From contig NC_083338.1 of assembly GCF_019175385.1 (NCBI RefSeq), positions 93,703,777-93,767,776 of the forward strand: DNA of 64,000 nucleotides, in the 5' to 3' direction. Positions 10,903-23,075 of the stretch are shown piece by piece. Position numbers and translations under genes: made by a program. Position 1 is the stretch's first letter. Each line of letters starts with the position of its first letter. A model generated the notes under the pieces. That model searched no databases and had not been told where the DNA came from. It worked only from the letters and a program-made list of their open reading frames with translations. This DNA comes from Lycium barbarum (taxonomy: Eukaryota; Streptophyta; Magnoliopsida; Solanales; Solanaceae).

Positions 10903-12117
10903 GCGGGAGACCCCCCTCATTTCGTCCCAAACCATCCAAATTCCTTTCTAATATTCCAGAAATTTCCACAAACTTCCCACATCCACTTTTAGCCTAAAAC
11001 CAGGTATAATTCTCAAATCCCGGTCCAGACGGCATATAGTTACAACTACAAAACTGTATAGCAGCGCGCTATGGCTTAAGCTCAAGGTGGAGAAGCGAAG
11101 ATACGGTAACATTTTCGAGAGAAAGGTATGAATCTCTTACTATTAACGTTAATCTTTGTTTATTTACAGAGATGGAGCTGTTAAATAGTTATAAATAATT
11201 CTGTGGTGAAAATATGGGACAAACACCATATGGGATGTTTATGAAGTATTTTGGCATTGAAAATATTATGGTTAATGTTGGTATTGTTGTGGTTGTTGTT
11301 GGTTGTTGAGTTGGAATTCCGGGCTAGGCATACAAACAGAGGAGATGCTACCGAAATTTCGGCAGACTTTGGAAGGACTTATTTAAAGGCTTAGGACAAA
11401 ATTATAACAACAGGCCTAATCATAGTATGAATGGTCTTATATGTAGACTTGCGGGATCAGATGGATAAACGCGGATAGTTGGAGGCGGAACAGGTATGTT
11501 AAGGCTCGTCCCTGTCTTTCAAAGGCATGATTCCTATGTTACAACTTCATAAATGTTTCCATATCTTTCTTGTTTTAAAAATTTAGATGTTTATGACTCC
11601 AAGGCATAATTCCTTTCCTAATAATTCATAAATGTTTTCCAAAATGTCCGTATTTTCCAATCAGAGATTTATGAGTTTTGTAAGCTCTTATGATAACAAT
11701 GATGAACCTGTTTTTCACAATGATAATGATGATGTCAAAGATGAGAATATTTTCCTATGACAGTTATGATGATGATGATTCTGTGTTTAAAGGTCCCAAG
11801 TTTACGATTTCAATGACGATATAAGAATGTTGAGCTATTTCTTAATTTCTCAATTTTATTCATGGATGATGACTATTTTTAAAGATTCCAAAGTATATGA
11901 ATTGATGCCTTATGAGATTTATAATTCTATTCCATGTTTTCTCTTGATGCTATTCTTCATTGATAGTCTCACCTTATAATAATTGTTCCTTCAAGGTGAG
12001 ACAAAGTGATGATGATTATTTCATAATATAATCGGAGGTTACTGACCTTACGTCACTCCGATAGAGGCATAGTTTTCTTTGGGCTCTCATGCATGCTTCT
12101 TATATGATATAAAAATA

Positions 12118-12120
<3 letters not shown>

Positions 12121-12190
<70 letters not shown>
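12121..12190. repeat. TA microsatellite in S2
   Basis: About 35 uninterrupted TA units, followed by a TGTATA-rich tail. The minus-strand frame through it (a poly Tyr-Ile peptide) is an artefact. Confidence 0.95.
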
Positions 12191-12197
<7 letters not shown>

Positions 12198-12501
12198 GTA
12201 TATGGGGAATATGGGAAAAAAGGGCGAGGCGCTATAGACACATGGCCACCTGATCAGCTAGTATAATATGACATGATATCATCCCGGATGCGGGACATAT
12301 GTGGTTAAATGGATCGGAGCCGACGTTCCTCGGCAATATGATATGTTCTATTTTATGTATACATGTATAAGAAATGTTTTTCAAAGAAAGTTAAGCATGC
12401 ATGGGATCCGCCCTAAGAGGCATCCTGATGTACAGGTTATTTCCTTATCTCATGCTATGTTCCATATGTCTTATTATATTATTGTTCATGCCTTACATAC
12501 T

Positions 12502-12539
12502 CGGTACGTTACTCGTACTGACGTCCCTTCTTGTGGACG
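12502..12539 (+). promoter_or_regulatory. Conserved tandem LTR hairpins, S2 copy
   Basis: CGGTAC pairs with GTACTG (one G-U pair), then CGTCC (12522-12526) pairs with GGACG (12535-12539). Same order and spacing as in element A. Confidence 0.7.
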
Positions 12540-14286
12540 CTAAGCTCATGCCCGCAGGGTCAGGTAGCCAGCCAAACGATTCATAGCAGTAGGACCTCCC
12601 ATCAGCAACAGTTAGTACGCTCCATTGATCCAAAGCTGCAGCCTTTTTGCTATGCTATCTTGTTATGTACATATATGGGTACGGTTGGGCCTTGTCCTGT
12701 CCTTTCTACAGTCTGTTTTCCATAAAGGTCTGTAGACAGTGATATGTAGCTATGATGTTATGCAGCCTCGTCGGCGCTCATTTTGTTGTACAGTATATGT
12801 TATATCCCGTGTTTTAACACGTTGGAAAAATTTGGAAATATTCTTGGCTTGTAAGAAATAAGGTCATAATTAATTTTTATTTGACATAGGAGTTGTGCAT
12901 GAAAGAATATTGTTGTGAAAGTGTGGGATAAGGCTAAGGGTAAATTTGGAATTTTGGAAATTAGTTTCGGGAATTACAAAATAAGATTTGTAACAAATTG
13001 GGCTCAAAAGAAATTAATGGAATTGAGGCCCAAATCAAAGGGCATGGCCGGCCAACATGGCCTTGGCCCAAGTCCAATTAATTAGTCATGTGCATGGTCA
13101 TGTGACAAATTGATATAAGAGGCCTAAGTCTTCATTATATGCATTAGAACATTCAAGAAAACTAAGCAAGAAAGAAGCAAAAATAAGAGCAAAAAAAAGA
13201 AGAGGGGTTCGGGTTTGGCCATGAGAATTTGACCCTCAAAAATCTTGTTCAAAAAAATTGTATCTTGTGGTTTTCCTACTAAATTGAGTATCCTCTTCAA
13301 CTTGGTGTAGTTGTTTTGGAAGAAGAAACACTTGGTGCCTCAATTTGACCACTTACTCAAGTGAAGAAGATTAGAGAATAAAGTAAGAATTCATCTCTTT
13401 TTATTGTGATATGACGTTTTGTTTGTGTTGTAGTATGTGGGAATGAGTTGATTGTATGGAGAAATGGAAGATTTCAAAGTGGGTTTGGAATGTGGTGTGT
13501 AGCCGTGAGGTATATGTGTGGTATACATATATGAGTTGAATTTTATGTTATATTCTAATTGTGTGGATGATGGTATTCACATTGGAAATGAAAGTTAAAT
13601 GAATTTAGTTGAGGTTAGTAATGTGGTGTTTGGCCGTGTGGTATGGAATTGTGTGAATGAAAATGGATTAAGTTGTTTGGTGTGTTAGTGTGTTATTGTG
13701 ATTCTTGCAATGTAAATGAAGATAAAATGATATAAGTTTGCATTGAAATGGAATGGAGAAACTTATGTCGCTTTAGTGCGATTTTACGACATTATGAAAA
13801 TGAAGTTGTTAGGGTATAAATTATGATGATCATTAATAGATTTGGAAGTTGGAAACATGTTATGAATATGTATGCCAAAGATCAGAAGCTTTGAATGAAT
13901 TATGACTTTGGCGGAAAGTTTGTATATTATGTATATCGTGTGTATAATTTGAGGAAACGATATGAAATGCTTCTAAATTATGTTGTGATAATCTAGTTTG
14001 ATAATGAATGTGAAATCATTGAAATTGGTTTGGAAATTGAAGTTGAAATGAAGGTTATGGCATTATGTCGGCAAGTAGAACTAGTTGTGCCATATTGTGT
14101 TTCTAATGTTTGTTGTTGATGATGATGTTGTTGTTTGGGTTGTTGTTGATGGTTTTGAGCCGAGTTGAATTCTCGGGGATGCTATATGTATAGGGGATGT
14201 GCTGCCGAAATTTCGGTAGACAAATATAAGTTGAATTGAATTCGTAGCATCTATAGCTTACAATTGGTAAATGTGACCATTTGCAG

Positions 14287-14337
14287 ATTTTCGACGAAAC
14301 GGAGAGTGAGCTTGGATAGGCTTAAAAAGCTCAAGAG
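14287..14337 (+). other. Candidate leader mini-exon, S3
   Basis: The 51-nt segment lies between CCATTTGCAG and GTATGTAAAGC. Same length and flanks as in B and C. Confidence 0.4.
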
Positions 14338-15350
14338 GTATGTAAAGCTACCCCGGTCCTTCTTTTGGCATGCCTAAGTGTATTAGAATTGAATTCGGGC
14401 CTCGAAAGACTTTCTGCCCCTCGGAATCCGCAAGTGAAAATACCACTTTTTCTTTCAGTAAGATTGAACTCTTTTGGTATGTTTTCTTGGAAATTATGCA
14501 AACTTTCTCTAAACCCGTTGGAAAGCTATAGCATGTCCGTAGAACCCTTTTAGGTGACCCCATAAGCTTAGAGGGCATAATTTGAGCCCGCCGCCTTGTT
14601 TGTCCCGAGGCGGGCCCGCTATCCCCGGTTTTGCCCTTAATGTACTTAAGTATTCTTTTCGAGCAGTTTTTAAAAGAAACGTTTTGACTACTATTCTAAT
14701 TACCTAACGAACATTGGTTTAAATATTCCACTGAGTCCGATAAATTATTTTGACACTCGGAACGATTTCAGAAAGATTATACTTCTGTAATTCATTATGA
14801 TATCCGAAACTCGTTCACTATATTCCCGTCCGACTTCATTGGATCGGTTTGTCTTTGATATGCCTCATCGAGTCTATTAAAACATTTATGATATTTGAAT
14901 TGCATTACTCTCTCACTACTCCATTCGTGGACGCCCCAATGTTTCCCACACTGAGCCCGGGCCAGGATATGTTGTCAAGCGTGATCCTCTGCATTGTTCA
15001 TCGTGCCTCGATGTGAGGGGGCAGGTATACGCGTACATGGGTTTGTGGAGTATGATGTGCCATGTCCGCTTGTTCTGATATGATTTGCTATGGCCATTTG
15101 ATATGACATATTATGCTACGGGGTTATGCCCCTATTCTGATTCTTCTGTGTTGTGGCACCAGCGTCGGGAGGGTGGTCACGTTCTGTCTGCCGAGTCCCT
15201 TGGCAGGGGCCGGATTTTATATGACATATGTTTCTGTACACACTCTGTATGTTTTGAAATTATTTATCTGATACTTTGGATTTTCTGTTTACTTTCTGTA
15301 TGTTCTGTACCAGTTATGATTTTGTTTCCGTAATTCAGGCTTTACATATT

Positions 15351-15387
15351 CAGTACATATTTCGTACTGACCCCCTTTCCTCGGGGG
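15351..15387 (+). promoter_or_regulatory. Conserved tandem LTR hairpins, S3 copy
   Basis: CAGTAC/GTACTG, then CCCCC (15371-15375)/GGGGG (15383-15387). Stem 2 uses all C-G pairs where A, E, S2 and S5 have CGTCC/GGACG. Confidence 0.7.
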
Positions 15388-16152
15388 CTGCGTTTTCATG
15401 CCGCGCAGGTACCGACGATAGGTTTGCCGATCCGTCTGGCTAGGATATCTTTTCTGCCATTTGGAGCGCTCTTTTATTCAGAGCCATCTTTTGGTACAGT
15501 CTGTCATTTCTATATATGTATACTCTCGTTCATGGGTACGGCGGGGCCCTGTCCCGTCATATGATTCTGTCGGTCTGTTTAGAGGTCTGTAGACATGTTT
15601 ATGGGTTGGGGTCTTTCTGTACAGTTGTGTGCTTATGTTGTGTTTCGGCGATCCCATTCGTCGCGGCGGCCGGTCCGCATATATTTAAATGTTGCTTTGT
15701 TGGCCCTGTGTGGCCTTTGTTAGTATTTTCTGCGTGCAGGGTACATGGGATAGTCCGTAAAATAAAGGAAACTCTGCCGAAATTTTTCTGGAAATTATCT
15801 AAATTCGAAATAAAGTCTTGTCGGCTTCTGCCATATACTAGAATGCGTTTGAGTGCCCAGATCGGGCACTAGTCACGGCCTATGGGGTTGGGTCGTGACA
15901 GTATATGTATATCTATAGCGGCCTAATCGGCTTGCGCTCTTACTCTCAGTATGCATGTTTACATATATGTGTTGGCCGTGAGTTTTCGATATGGCGTCTC
16001 TTGTGTTGATTGTCCGGGAGACAGTACAGCTCAGATACAGATTGTGTGCGGGCCCAGGATAGTCAGAGAGAAATAAATGCAAGCATAGGATTGCTTGGTC
16101 AGTAGTGGTCGGGCACTTGTTACGGCCCATCGGTCTGGGTCGTTACAGTGTT

Positions 16153-18035
16153 GATGCAGCACGGCAAGGTCATTGCTTATGCTTCCCGGAAGTTGCAGAA
16201 ACATAAAAAGAACTATCCGACCCATGATCTTGAATTGGCCGCGGTTATTCATGCGCTGAAAATGTGGAGACATTACTTGTACGGCGTATATGTTGATATT
16301 TATACAGATCACAAGAGTCTCCAATATATTTTCAAGCAGAAGGACTTAAACCTACAGCAGAGACGATGGTTAGAATTATTAAAGGATTATGATGTGAGTA
16401 TTTTATACCACCCCGGAAAGGCGAATGTAGTAGCTGATGCACTTAGCCGCAAATCAATGGGAAGTCTAAGTGAGGTCCCTTCGGAGAACAAAGATTTAAC
16501 CCGTGAGCTCCACCAGCTAGCCAACCTCGGAGTCTGTCTAATTGATTCAGGCGATGAAAGGATTGGTATTCACACCCCAGTTGTTTCGTCCTTAGATATG
16601 GAAGTGAGAGAGCGCCAATATGAAGACCCTCAGTTGAGTTACTATAGAGATATATTTCCTGAGAAATAGAAGTCGCCATTTGAAATTGTTGTAGATGGAG
16701 TTCTTAAATACCGAGACAGCCTATACGTTCCAAATGTTGCAGGACTACGTCATCAGATTCCAGAAAAAGCTCATTATTCTCGGTATTCCATTCACCCAGG
16801 AGTGACAAAGATGTATCACGATCTCAAGATAATGTATTGGTGGGATGGAATGAAGAAAGACATAGCCGAATTTATATCTTAGTGTCCAAATTGCCAACAA
16901 GTGAAAGTTGAGCATCAGAAGCCAGGAGGATTGTTGCAAGCCCTGGAAATTCAAGCCGGGAAATGGAAAGTGATCAACATGGATTTCATTTAGGTTTGCC
17001 TCTCTCCTTACGCAAGTATGATTCTATATGGGTAATCATGGACAGACTAACGAAATCAGCTTATTTTCTTCCAGTCAAAACCACATACTCAGCAGAAGAT
17101 TATGCAAGGTTATATCTTAAAGAGATAGTGCGACTTCATGGTGTCCCGATATCTATTATCACAGATAGAGGAGCACAATTTATAGCTAAATTCTGGAAGT
17201 CCTTCCAAGAAGGTTGGGTACTCAGGTAAGGCTTAGCACAACATTTCATCCACAAACTGATGGGCAAGACCTTGGAAGATATGTTGCGAGTATGTGTGCT
17301 AGATTTCAGAGGTAGCTGGGATGATCACTTGTCTCTTATTGAGTTTGCATACAACAACAGTTATCATTCAAGTATTCGAATGGCCCCGTATGAAGCTCTA
17401 TATGAAAAAAAGTGTAGATCCCCAATTGGGTGGTTTGAAGTAGGAGAGGTACAACTAATAGGTCCGGAGTTGATTCAACAAGCGGTGGAAAAGATCAAGG
17501 TTATCCGAGATCGATTATTGACAGCCCAAAGTCGCAGAAATCTTATGCGGACAACTGTCGGCGAGACTTAGAATTCCAAGTTGATGATTGGGTATTTCTG
17601 AAGATATCACTGATGAAAAGCGTGATAAGATTTGGCAAGAAAGGAAAATTAAGTCCTCGATACATTGGACCTTATAGGATTGACCACAAGATAGGCCAAG
17701 TAGCATATGAACTGGATTTACCTCCAGAACTCGAATCAGTCCATCCAGTATTTCATATGTCAATGCTCCGCAAATGTGTTGGAGATCCAACGAGAATCAT
17801 GTAGGTAGATGATGTCCAGATTACTAAGAAGTTAGCTTATAAAGAGGTGCCCATTGCCATACTAGATAAGCAAGTGCGGAAGCTCAGAAACAAAGAGGTG
17901 GCTTCGGTCAAAGTCTTGTGGCAAAACAATAACCGAGAAGAAATGACTTGGGAAGCAGAATAAAACATGAGGTCCAAATATCCGCAATTGTTTCCACCCC
18001 CGGAAGAGATTCAAGATGAGACAACAGTATTATGA
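16153..18035 (+). pseudogene. pol: Element A pol, 3' part: RNase H, integrase, chromodomain
   Basis: Continues the RNase H cut at 10237: [45 protein letters not shown] and [15 protein letters not shown]. Integrase follows: the zinc-binding part (SIHPGVTKMYHDLK-like, then [16 protein letters not shown]), with TAG for Gln in the CCHH region near 16880, a frameshift at [15 protein letters not shown] with the second catalytic Asp, and loss of the region that holds the catalytic Glu (the frame breaks at about 17229 and resumes at [20 protein letters not shown]). The C-terminus has PRYIGPYRI, ESVHPVFHMSMLRKCVGDP and a chromodomain-like VASVKVLWQNNNREEMTWEAE ending at TGA 18033-18035. Several stops and frameshifts; inactive. 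Typical of Tekay/Del chromoviruses. Confidence 0.88.
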
Positions 18036-18199
18036 GGTATGTAATTTTTTCTAATGCTTTTGGTCGTGTGTGGCCATAATTTCTTACTATTGTGTTGTAG
18101 CCCTGTGAGGCAATGTTATTGTGGGCTATTATGACAGGATGGTAGCGCCATATTACAGGGAAAACTCTGGCAAAATTTCAATAGAATTCCCGAGAACTT

Positions 18200-18219
18200 A
18201 ACATTCGAGGACGAATGTT
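18200..18219 (+). promoter_or_regulatory. Perfect hairpin next to PPT, element A
   Basis: AACATTCG-AGGA-CGAATGTT, an 8-bp perfect stem with a 4-base loop, ends three bases before the purine tract. The same hairpin is at 25778-25797 (B), 42584-42603 (C) and 58789-58808 (E), and is degenerate in D. Confidence 0.75.
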
Positions 18220-18222
18220 TTT

Positions 18223-18236
18223 AAGGGGGGGAAGGA
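18223..18236 (+). other. Polypurine tract of element A
   Basis: The purine-rich AAGGGGGGGAAGGA directly precedes the 3' LTR TG. It would prime plus-strand DNA synthesis. Confidence 0.85.
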
Positions 18237-18371
18237 TGTTACACCTTGGAAAATTTCATGTTGTTGCTCAATAAATAGACTAATGTAGGGTAAGAAGTAA
18301 ATGATGTTTCTACAAGTAAGAAGTAGTACTTAATGGTTCTAATTAAGATTCCAAAGACATTGGAGACAAAA
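18237..18371 (+). repeat. Element A 3' LTR, segment 1 (before B)
   Basis: TGTTACACCTTGGAAAATTTC matches the 5' LTR start. The LTR is cut after GGAGACAAAA by element B. The 5' LTR equivalent is 4660-4795. Confidence 0.9.
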
Positions 18372-19844
18372 TGTTATATCCCGTATTCTCGCGTATTCGG
18401 AAAAATTTGAAATAATTTTTGATTTGTAAGGAATAAGGTTATTTGTTGATTTGAATTAGTATATATGTGGGTTGTTCATGAAAAGTATTGATGTGGAAAC
18501 ACGGAGGGAGGCCAAGGGCCAAATTGAAATTTTGGAAATTAGTTTCGGGAATTACAAAACGAGAATTTTAAGTCATTGGGCTCAAAAAAATAAAAGGAGA
18601 ATTTTGGCCCAAAATGAGAAGGGTGGCCGGCCAACATGGCCTTGGCCCAACCCCTCATTTTAATTAATTTCCCATGTGTTATAATTTATATAAGTGAGCT
18701 CTATCCATTAGAAGATTCATGAAACATAAGAAAAACAAGGGAGCAAGAACAAGAGAAGAGGGGTTCGGCCCCCCTCCAAAGAAAGAAAAAAAAAATTCCA
18801 AGTCTATTCTTGATCCAAAAAAATCATAATTTTCTAGCAATATTACTAACTCAAGGATGCTCTTCAAAATGGTATAATTTTTAAGGCAAGAAAACACTTG
18901 TGTTGGCAAGTGGAAGTTTGAAGAAGTTGAAGAGAAAAGGTAAGAATTCATTCCATATTATTATGTTATGAAGGTTTGTTTGTGTTGTAGTGTATGGAAA
19001 TGAGTAGAATTCATTAAAACATGGAAGTTTGCAAAGTGGGTATGGAATATGGTGCATGGCTGTGTATATATATACATTGTATGCTTATGGTGGATTGAAT
19101 GTATGTTGTATTCTAGTTGTGTGTAGGATGGAATTCATATTGAGAATGAAAGTGGAAAGAATTTGGTTGAAGTTGTAAATGTATAGGTTGGCCGTGTGAT
19201 ATAGGGAATGGAATGGGAATGAATTAAATTTTGATTTAACATGTAGTTGTGTTATTGTGATTCTTGCAATGTAAATGAAAGTAAAATGCTATAAGTTTGC
19301 CTTGGAATGGAATGTAGGAACTTATGTCGTTTAGGTATGATCTTTCGACATTATGAAAATGAAGTTGTTAGGGTGCAAATTAGGATGATCATTGATGAAC
19401 TTGGAAGATGGAATCATGTTATGAATATGTATGCCAAAGGTTAGAAGTTTTGAATGAATTATGACTTTGGTGGGAAGTTGTATACTTTGTATATCGTATG
19501 AATATTTTGTAGAAATGTTATGAAATGCTCTCGAATTATATTGTCATGGTCTTAATTAGTAATGAATGTGAGGATGTTGATATTGATTTGAAAATATGAA
19601 GTTGGAATGAAGGTTGTGACATTATGTCGGGAGGAAGGTTAGTTGTGACATATTGTGTGTTTTGTAGCTATGGTTATTGTTGTTAGTGTTGTTGTTGGGT
19701 TGTTGTGAATATTTTGGCCAAGTTGAATTCTCGGGGGTGCTATATGTATAGGGGAAGTGCTGTCGAAATTTCGGTAGACAAATATGAAGTTAAATGAATT
19801 CTTAAGTCTTACAATTCCTAATTGGTAACTATGACCAATTGCAG

Positions 19845-19895
19845 ATTTTGGACGGAACGGGAATCGAGTTTGAACGAGCGTAAGAAGTGAGAAAG
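19845..19895 (+). other. Candidate leader mini-exon, element B
   Basis: The 51-nt segment lies between CCAATTGCAG and GTATGTAAGGC; both flanks fit plant splice sites. The 3' LTR keeps the same flanks. Its counterpart in C is 52 nt. Confidence 0.45.
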
Positions 19896-20864
19896 GTATG
19901 TAAGGCTACCCCATTCCTTCTTTTGGCATGTCCTAGGTATACTAGGTCGATATCGGAGCCTTGGAGGCCATTCTGTTCTTGGAAATCCGAACTAGAAATT
20001 GGGTACTATTCATTCAATTCAATTGAAGCATAAAACTCTCAATTGTGTTAAAAAATGATCTAATGTCTGAAACGTTTGTAAATGTATTCGAATCGCTTCG
20101 AAACTTCCACGTATGATCCCATAGACCCCAAATGTCCGTAACTCATGTCCGCCACCTCGACTTGACCCGAGGTGGGCCCGCTAACTCCGAAACTCTTTTG
20201 TTTGCCCTATAAGGCTCATTTTTGTATAACGTCGGCAAAAGACTTTTGTTTATGAACTTGGCTATTGTAAAATAATGTTTTGATTGCCACGATGTCCTAA
20301 ATTATATTTTGAACCATAATTACCGTTTTGGAAATACTTTTGTGAAATGAACCTCGTTTTGATTAATTGTTCGAACTATTTTTGACTAATGAGTCAACAT
20401 GTGATTTTGTCAAGTTTGCAAAAGTATTTTGATATGTAAATTGCATTGTTTGCTCACGACTCCGCTCGTGCCCTTATTATGATTTCGTTCACCGGTTCCC
20501 GGGCCGGTTATGATTCGTGCGCCCTATGATTAATTCGGCCGTATGCTGTGTTACGGTTCTCGAGACCTCGCCATAGGGCCGGGTTCCGTTTGGAGTTATG
20601 CTGTGATATGGCTGGTGATATGTTATGATGATATGTGTGTGTGTTCGGGGATGTACGGAGATTTGAACCTTCTGGTGTTATGCTGTGTGTGGCACCTGCG
20701 TCGGAGGGGTGACCATGTTCCTGAGCTTTGCATGATTTTTATCTGCATTATGTACATACGTTTTGGTACAGATTTTGATATACTGGTCAGTATTCCTTTT
20801 TTTTTTTGTATCCTATTTGGTTTTAGTTATGGTTTATACTTCTGCACTCTATGCTTTACATACT

Positions 20865-20901
20865 CAGTACATCTTTCGTACTGACCCCCTTTCTTCGGGG
20901 G
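20865..20901 (+). promoter_or_regulatory. Conserved tandem LTR hairpins, element B 5' LTR
   Basis: CAGTAC/GTACTG, then CCCCC (20885-20889)/GGGGG (20897-20901), followed by CTGCGTTTCATGCCCGCAGG. The 3' LTR copy (28304-28340) has one change in stem 2 (CAGGGG). Confidence 0.7.
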
Positions 20902-21434
20902 CTGCGTTTCATGCCCGCAGGTACAGACGCCGGTGATCCACTACTGTAGGCTCCCCGTCCTGCTATTACAGAGTGCTCCTTTTGATTCGGAGCCCATATG
21001 TCGGTATAAATCTTTTGTGATGTACATGTATCTGTATATTTGACTATTTGGGGTACGGCGGGGCCCTGTCCCGTCATATGTTTTCGTTTTGTATTTGTAG
21101 AGGCCTGTAGTCATGTTTGTGGGTCGAGGGTCCTATATGTGTCTGTTCGATTACGATCTGTGTCTTAATGTGGTCCGTCTGTTATGGTGGCCAAAATGGC
21201 CCTTATGTTTATATTTGTACATATGATCGGCGATGTGCATTCCGCCGCTTCTATTTGTTCCGATATGATCTTTTGGTATGCGACCGCTTAAGACAAGTTT
21301 TGTTTTAAATTATGTTTAAAATAACTATTGTGAACTCTGAGCTAAGTTTGGATATGATAATATGATATGTAAGTCTGTCTGGGTGCCCAAGTAGGGTGCC
21401 AGTCATGGCCCACGGGGCTGGGTCTTGACAAAAG

Positions 21435-21446
21435 TGGTATCAGAGC
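21435..21446 (+). other. Primer-binding site of element B (initiator tRNA-Met)
   Basis: TGGTATCAGAGC, four bases after the 5' LTR. Intact despite the decay of the interior, as expected for a copy that was reverse transcribed recently. Confidence 0.9.
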
Positions 21447-21500
21447 GGTTTGTCCTCGGAATGTCTACAGGCCGTGTCTCGTAGAGTCTTGTTTAACGGT

Positions 21501-21515
21501 GTGTTGTGCACCACA
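21501..21515 (+). promoter_or_regulatory. Post-PBS hairpin with TGCA loop, element B
   Basis: GTGTTG-TGCA-CCACA lies about 55 nt after the PBS, next to conserved CTATAAACAGGAGGCTACAG. Equivalent to 7208-7225 (A), 37513-37527 (C) and 47751-47766 (D). Confidence 0.45.
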
Positions 21516-23039
21516 TCTATAAACAGGAGGCTACAGGGCATTTAGGGTGTTACTTTTCTTTGGATCTTAGATCGTGCGATAGAGCCAGCTGTAGGAAATG
21601 AATTTCTTTTTCTAACCTTTGATTGCAGCTGGAGAACGGTATCGACGTAAGACAGCGACTGCTCATATTGGAAGCTACACAGTACTCAGGTAAGCAATGA
21701 TATGAAAGATGTATTTTGGGTAAGGTGTTTGAAATACGATTGGAACTTAAAGTCGAACATTGAAAGGAGAAATAAAACATGAAAAGTGTAGCAGGTGCAG
21801 TTGAGTTGGGCATGTGAGGTAAGCCTCGACATCTGTATACTTCTATCTGAAATTGTTAACCTCGTGTGGCTATGATGCGACCTGATGTGATATGTATATA
21901 CGTATATGTGTTGGCCCTGTGAGGCATGGTTGGTATTTCCTGTGTACAGGTTTTGGGATAGTAAGAAATACAGAGGAACCTCTGCCCAAAATTTTTTTTT
22001 CCTAGAAATACGAAAGGGAAAATGAGATATAAATTCCCAACATATCTTAAAGGTCGATACCGATAGGATAAATCTATTATGGTGGATTAAAAGTTTAAGA
22101 GGTACCGTCCATGTCATTTGTAAGAAGCATTACCCTTATCGGAAAAAATTTTTATCTCGAGAAAGCATATACGAGTAGCAAACTCGCAATTTATTTGGAG
22201 GGACCAGAAATATGTTCCAACCCATTTTGTTTTAGCACAACCCATGTGAAGGGAAAAAATGTCCGACGATCAAGTTTCCTCTAATTGAAAGAATACAAAA
22301 CGTATGACAAGCAGTTGAGAATTGAGCGGTTCGCTCTCGGCTTAAGTATATAGATATATATAACCATGGAGGTAATTATGTGAATTAGGCATTAGAAGAT
22401 TCCGTGAAGTTCGTCGGGCTCTAGCTTTCTTTTGCTGGTGGTCGGAAGATACCCTACAATAACGTTTTATCAGTTTTCCTCGACCGGGTGGAGGTGGAAT
22501 TTGTGGAATAAAACTTAAACTTGTGGGCGGTCTAGAATCATATATATACATGAAGGTAAATATTGAGGGTTTACAAAAGGGGCGACACGGTAACCATATA
22601 GTCAGAAAAGTAAAAGAATCCTCGTTAGGCCGGGGTGGGACCCGCTACGAGAACGTTTTGAAAAGTTGTTAAGGCCCCGACTTGTCTCAAATTATGTGAC
22701 AAAGGTTGTGGGGGGCAATTGGTGTGATTACACGGTCTTAACGTGCCTAAATTCATTAAAGTTGTAAGGTTAAGCGTGTCAGGGCCAGAGCAATTCTGGG
22801 ATGGGTGACCCCCTAGGAAATGTACAAAAATGTTCGCAAACTTAGATACGAGAGACGAATAGGAAATTCTGGGTAACCAAAAGGGAATTAGGATGTGTGA
22901 TATGGCTAGAAACTTTATAGAGGCCACACGAGCTGAGACGGATTAGATTGCTAAAAAGGGAAGAAAAAGTAGCACAGCTCCGAAGCTAGAGTAAGTATGA
23001 GCGAGTGATTGAAGATGTACTGTAAAAGGAATAGTAGTG

Positions 23040-23075
<36 letters not shown>

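Larger units (their letters stand above)
12798..15900 (+). mobile_element. Solo LTR S3, nested in S2
   Basis: Begins TGTTATATCCCGTG, ends GGGTCGTGACA, and is flanked by perfect TSD GTATA (12793-12797 and 15901-15905), 3103 bp. It belongs to the B/C LTR family: it shares GGCCGGCCAACATGGCCTTG (13047-13066), the GTTGTTGTTG-rich middle and the GAAATTTCGGTAGACAAATA block. It has a donor-like AAAGTAAGAATTC (GT 13383), a candidate mini-exon (14287-14337) and the tandem hairpins (15351-15387). Near its 3' end (15697-15800) lies a segment like the 3' untranslated module that precedes the PPT in A, D and E (GGCCCTGTGTGGCC to AACTCTGCCGAAATTTTTCT), so the LTR may have captured internal sequence. Confidence 0.93.
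10238..16147 (+). mobile_element. Solo LTR S2, inserted in element A RNase H (interrupted by S3)
   Basis: Begins TGTTACACTCCGG and ends GGGTCGTTACA, with perfect TSD GTGTT (10233-10237 and 16148-16152). Removing it with one TSD joins GYV to [16 protein letters not shown] in frame, so it entered an open RNase H. S3 (12798-15900) is nested inside; without S3 and one of its TSD copies the LTR is about 2.8 kb. It resembles the A/E LTR family at the start. It carries a GCGAACGCGCC cassette, a TATA box (10895-10902), a donor-like GTATGTTAAGG near 11497, a long TA microsatellite and the tandem hairpins (12502-12539). No internal region, so it is a solo LTR. Confidence 0.93.
18372..21430 (+). repeat. 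Element B 5' LTR
   Basis: Begins TGTTATATCCCGTATTCTCG and ends GGGTCTTGACA, 3059 bp. It contains GGCCGGCCAACATGGCCTTG (about 18605), a TATA-like TTATATAAG (about 18687), a donor-like AAAAGGTAAGAATTC (GT 18940), a candidate mini-exon (19845-19895) and tandem hairpins (20865-20901). Same LTR family as C, S3 and S5. It holds no coding sequence. Confidence 0.93.

Noticed and set aside
12053..12241. Minus-strand open frame of Tyr/Ile repeats
   Set aside because: It is a TA microsatellite read as codons.
22720..22837. A functional 5S rRNA gene
   Set aside because: The 5' half and 3' end are diverged, there is no T-run terminator directly after it and no tandem array; only a derived sequence is supported.
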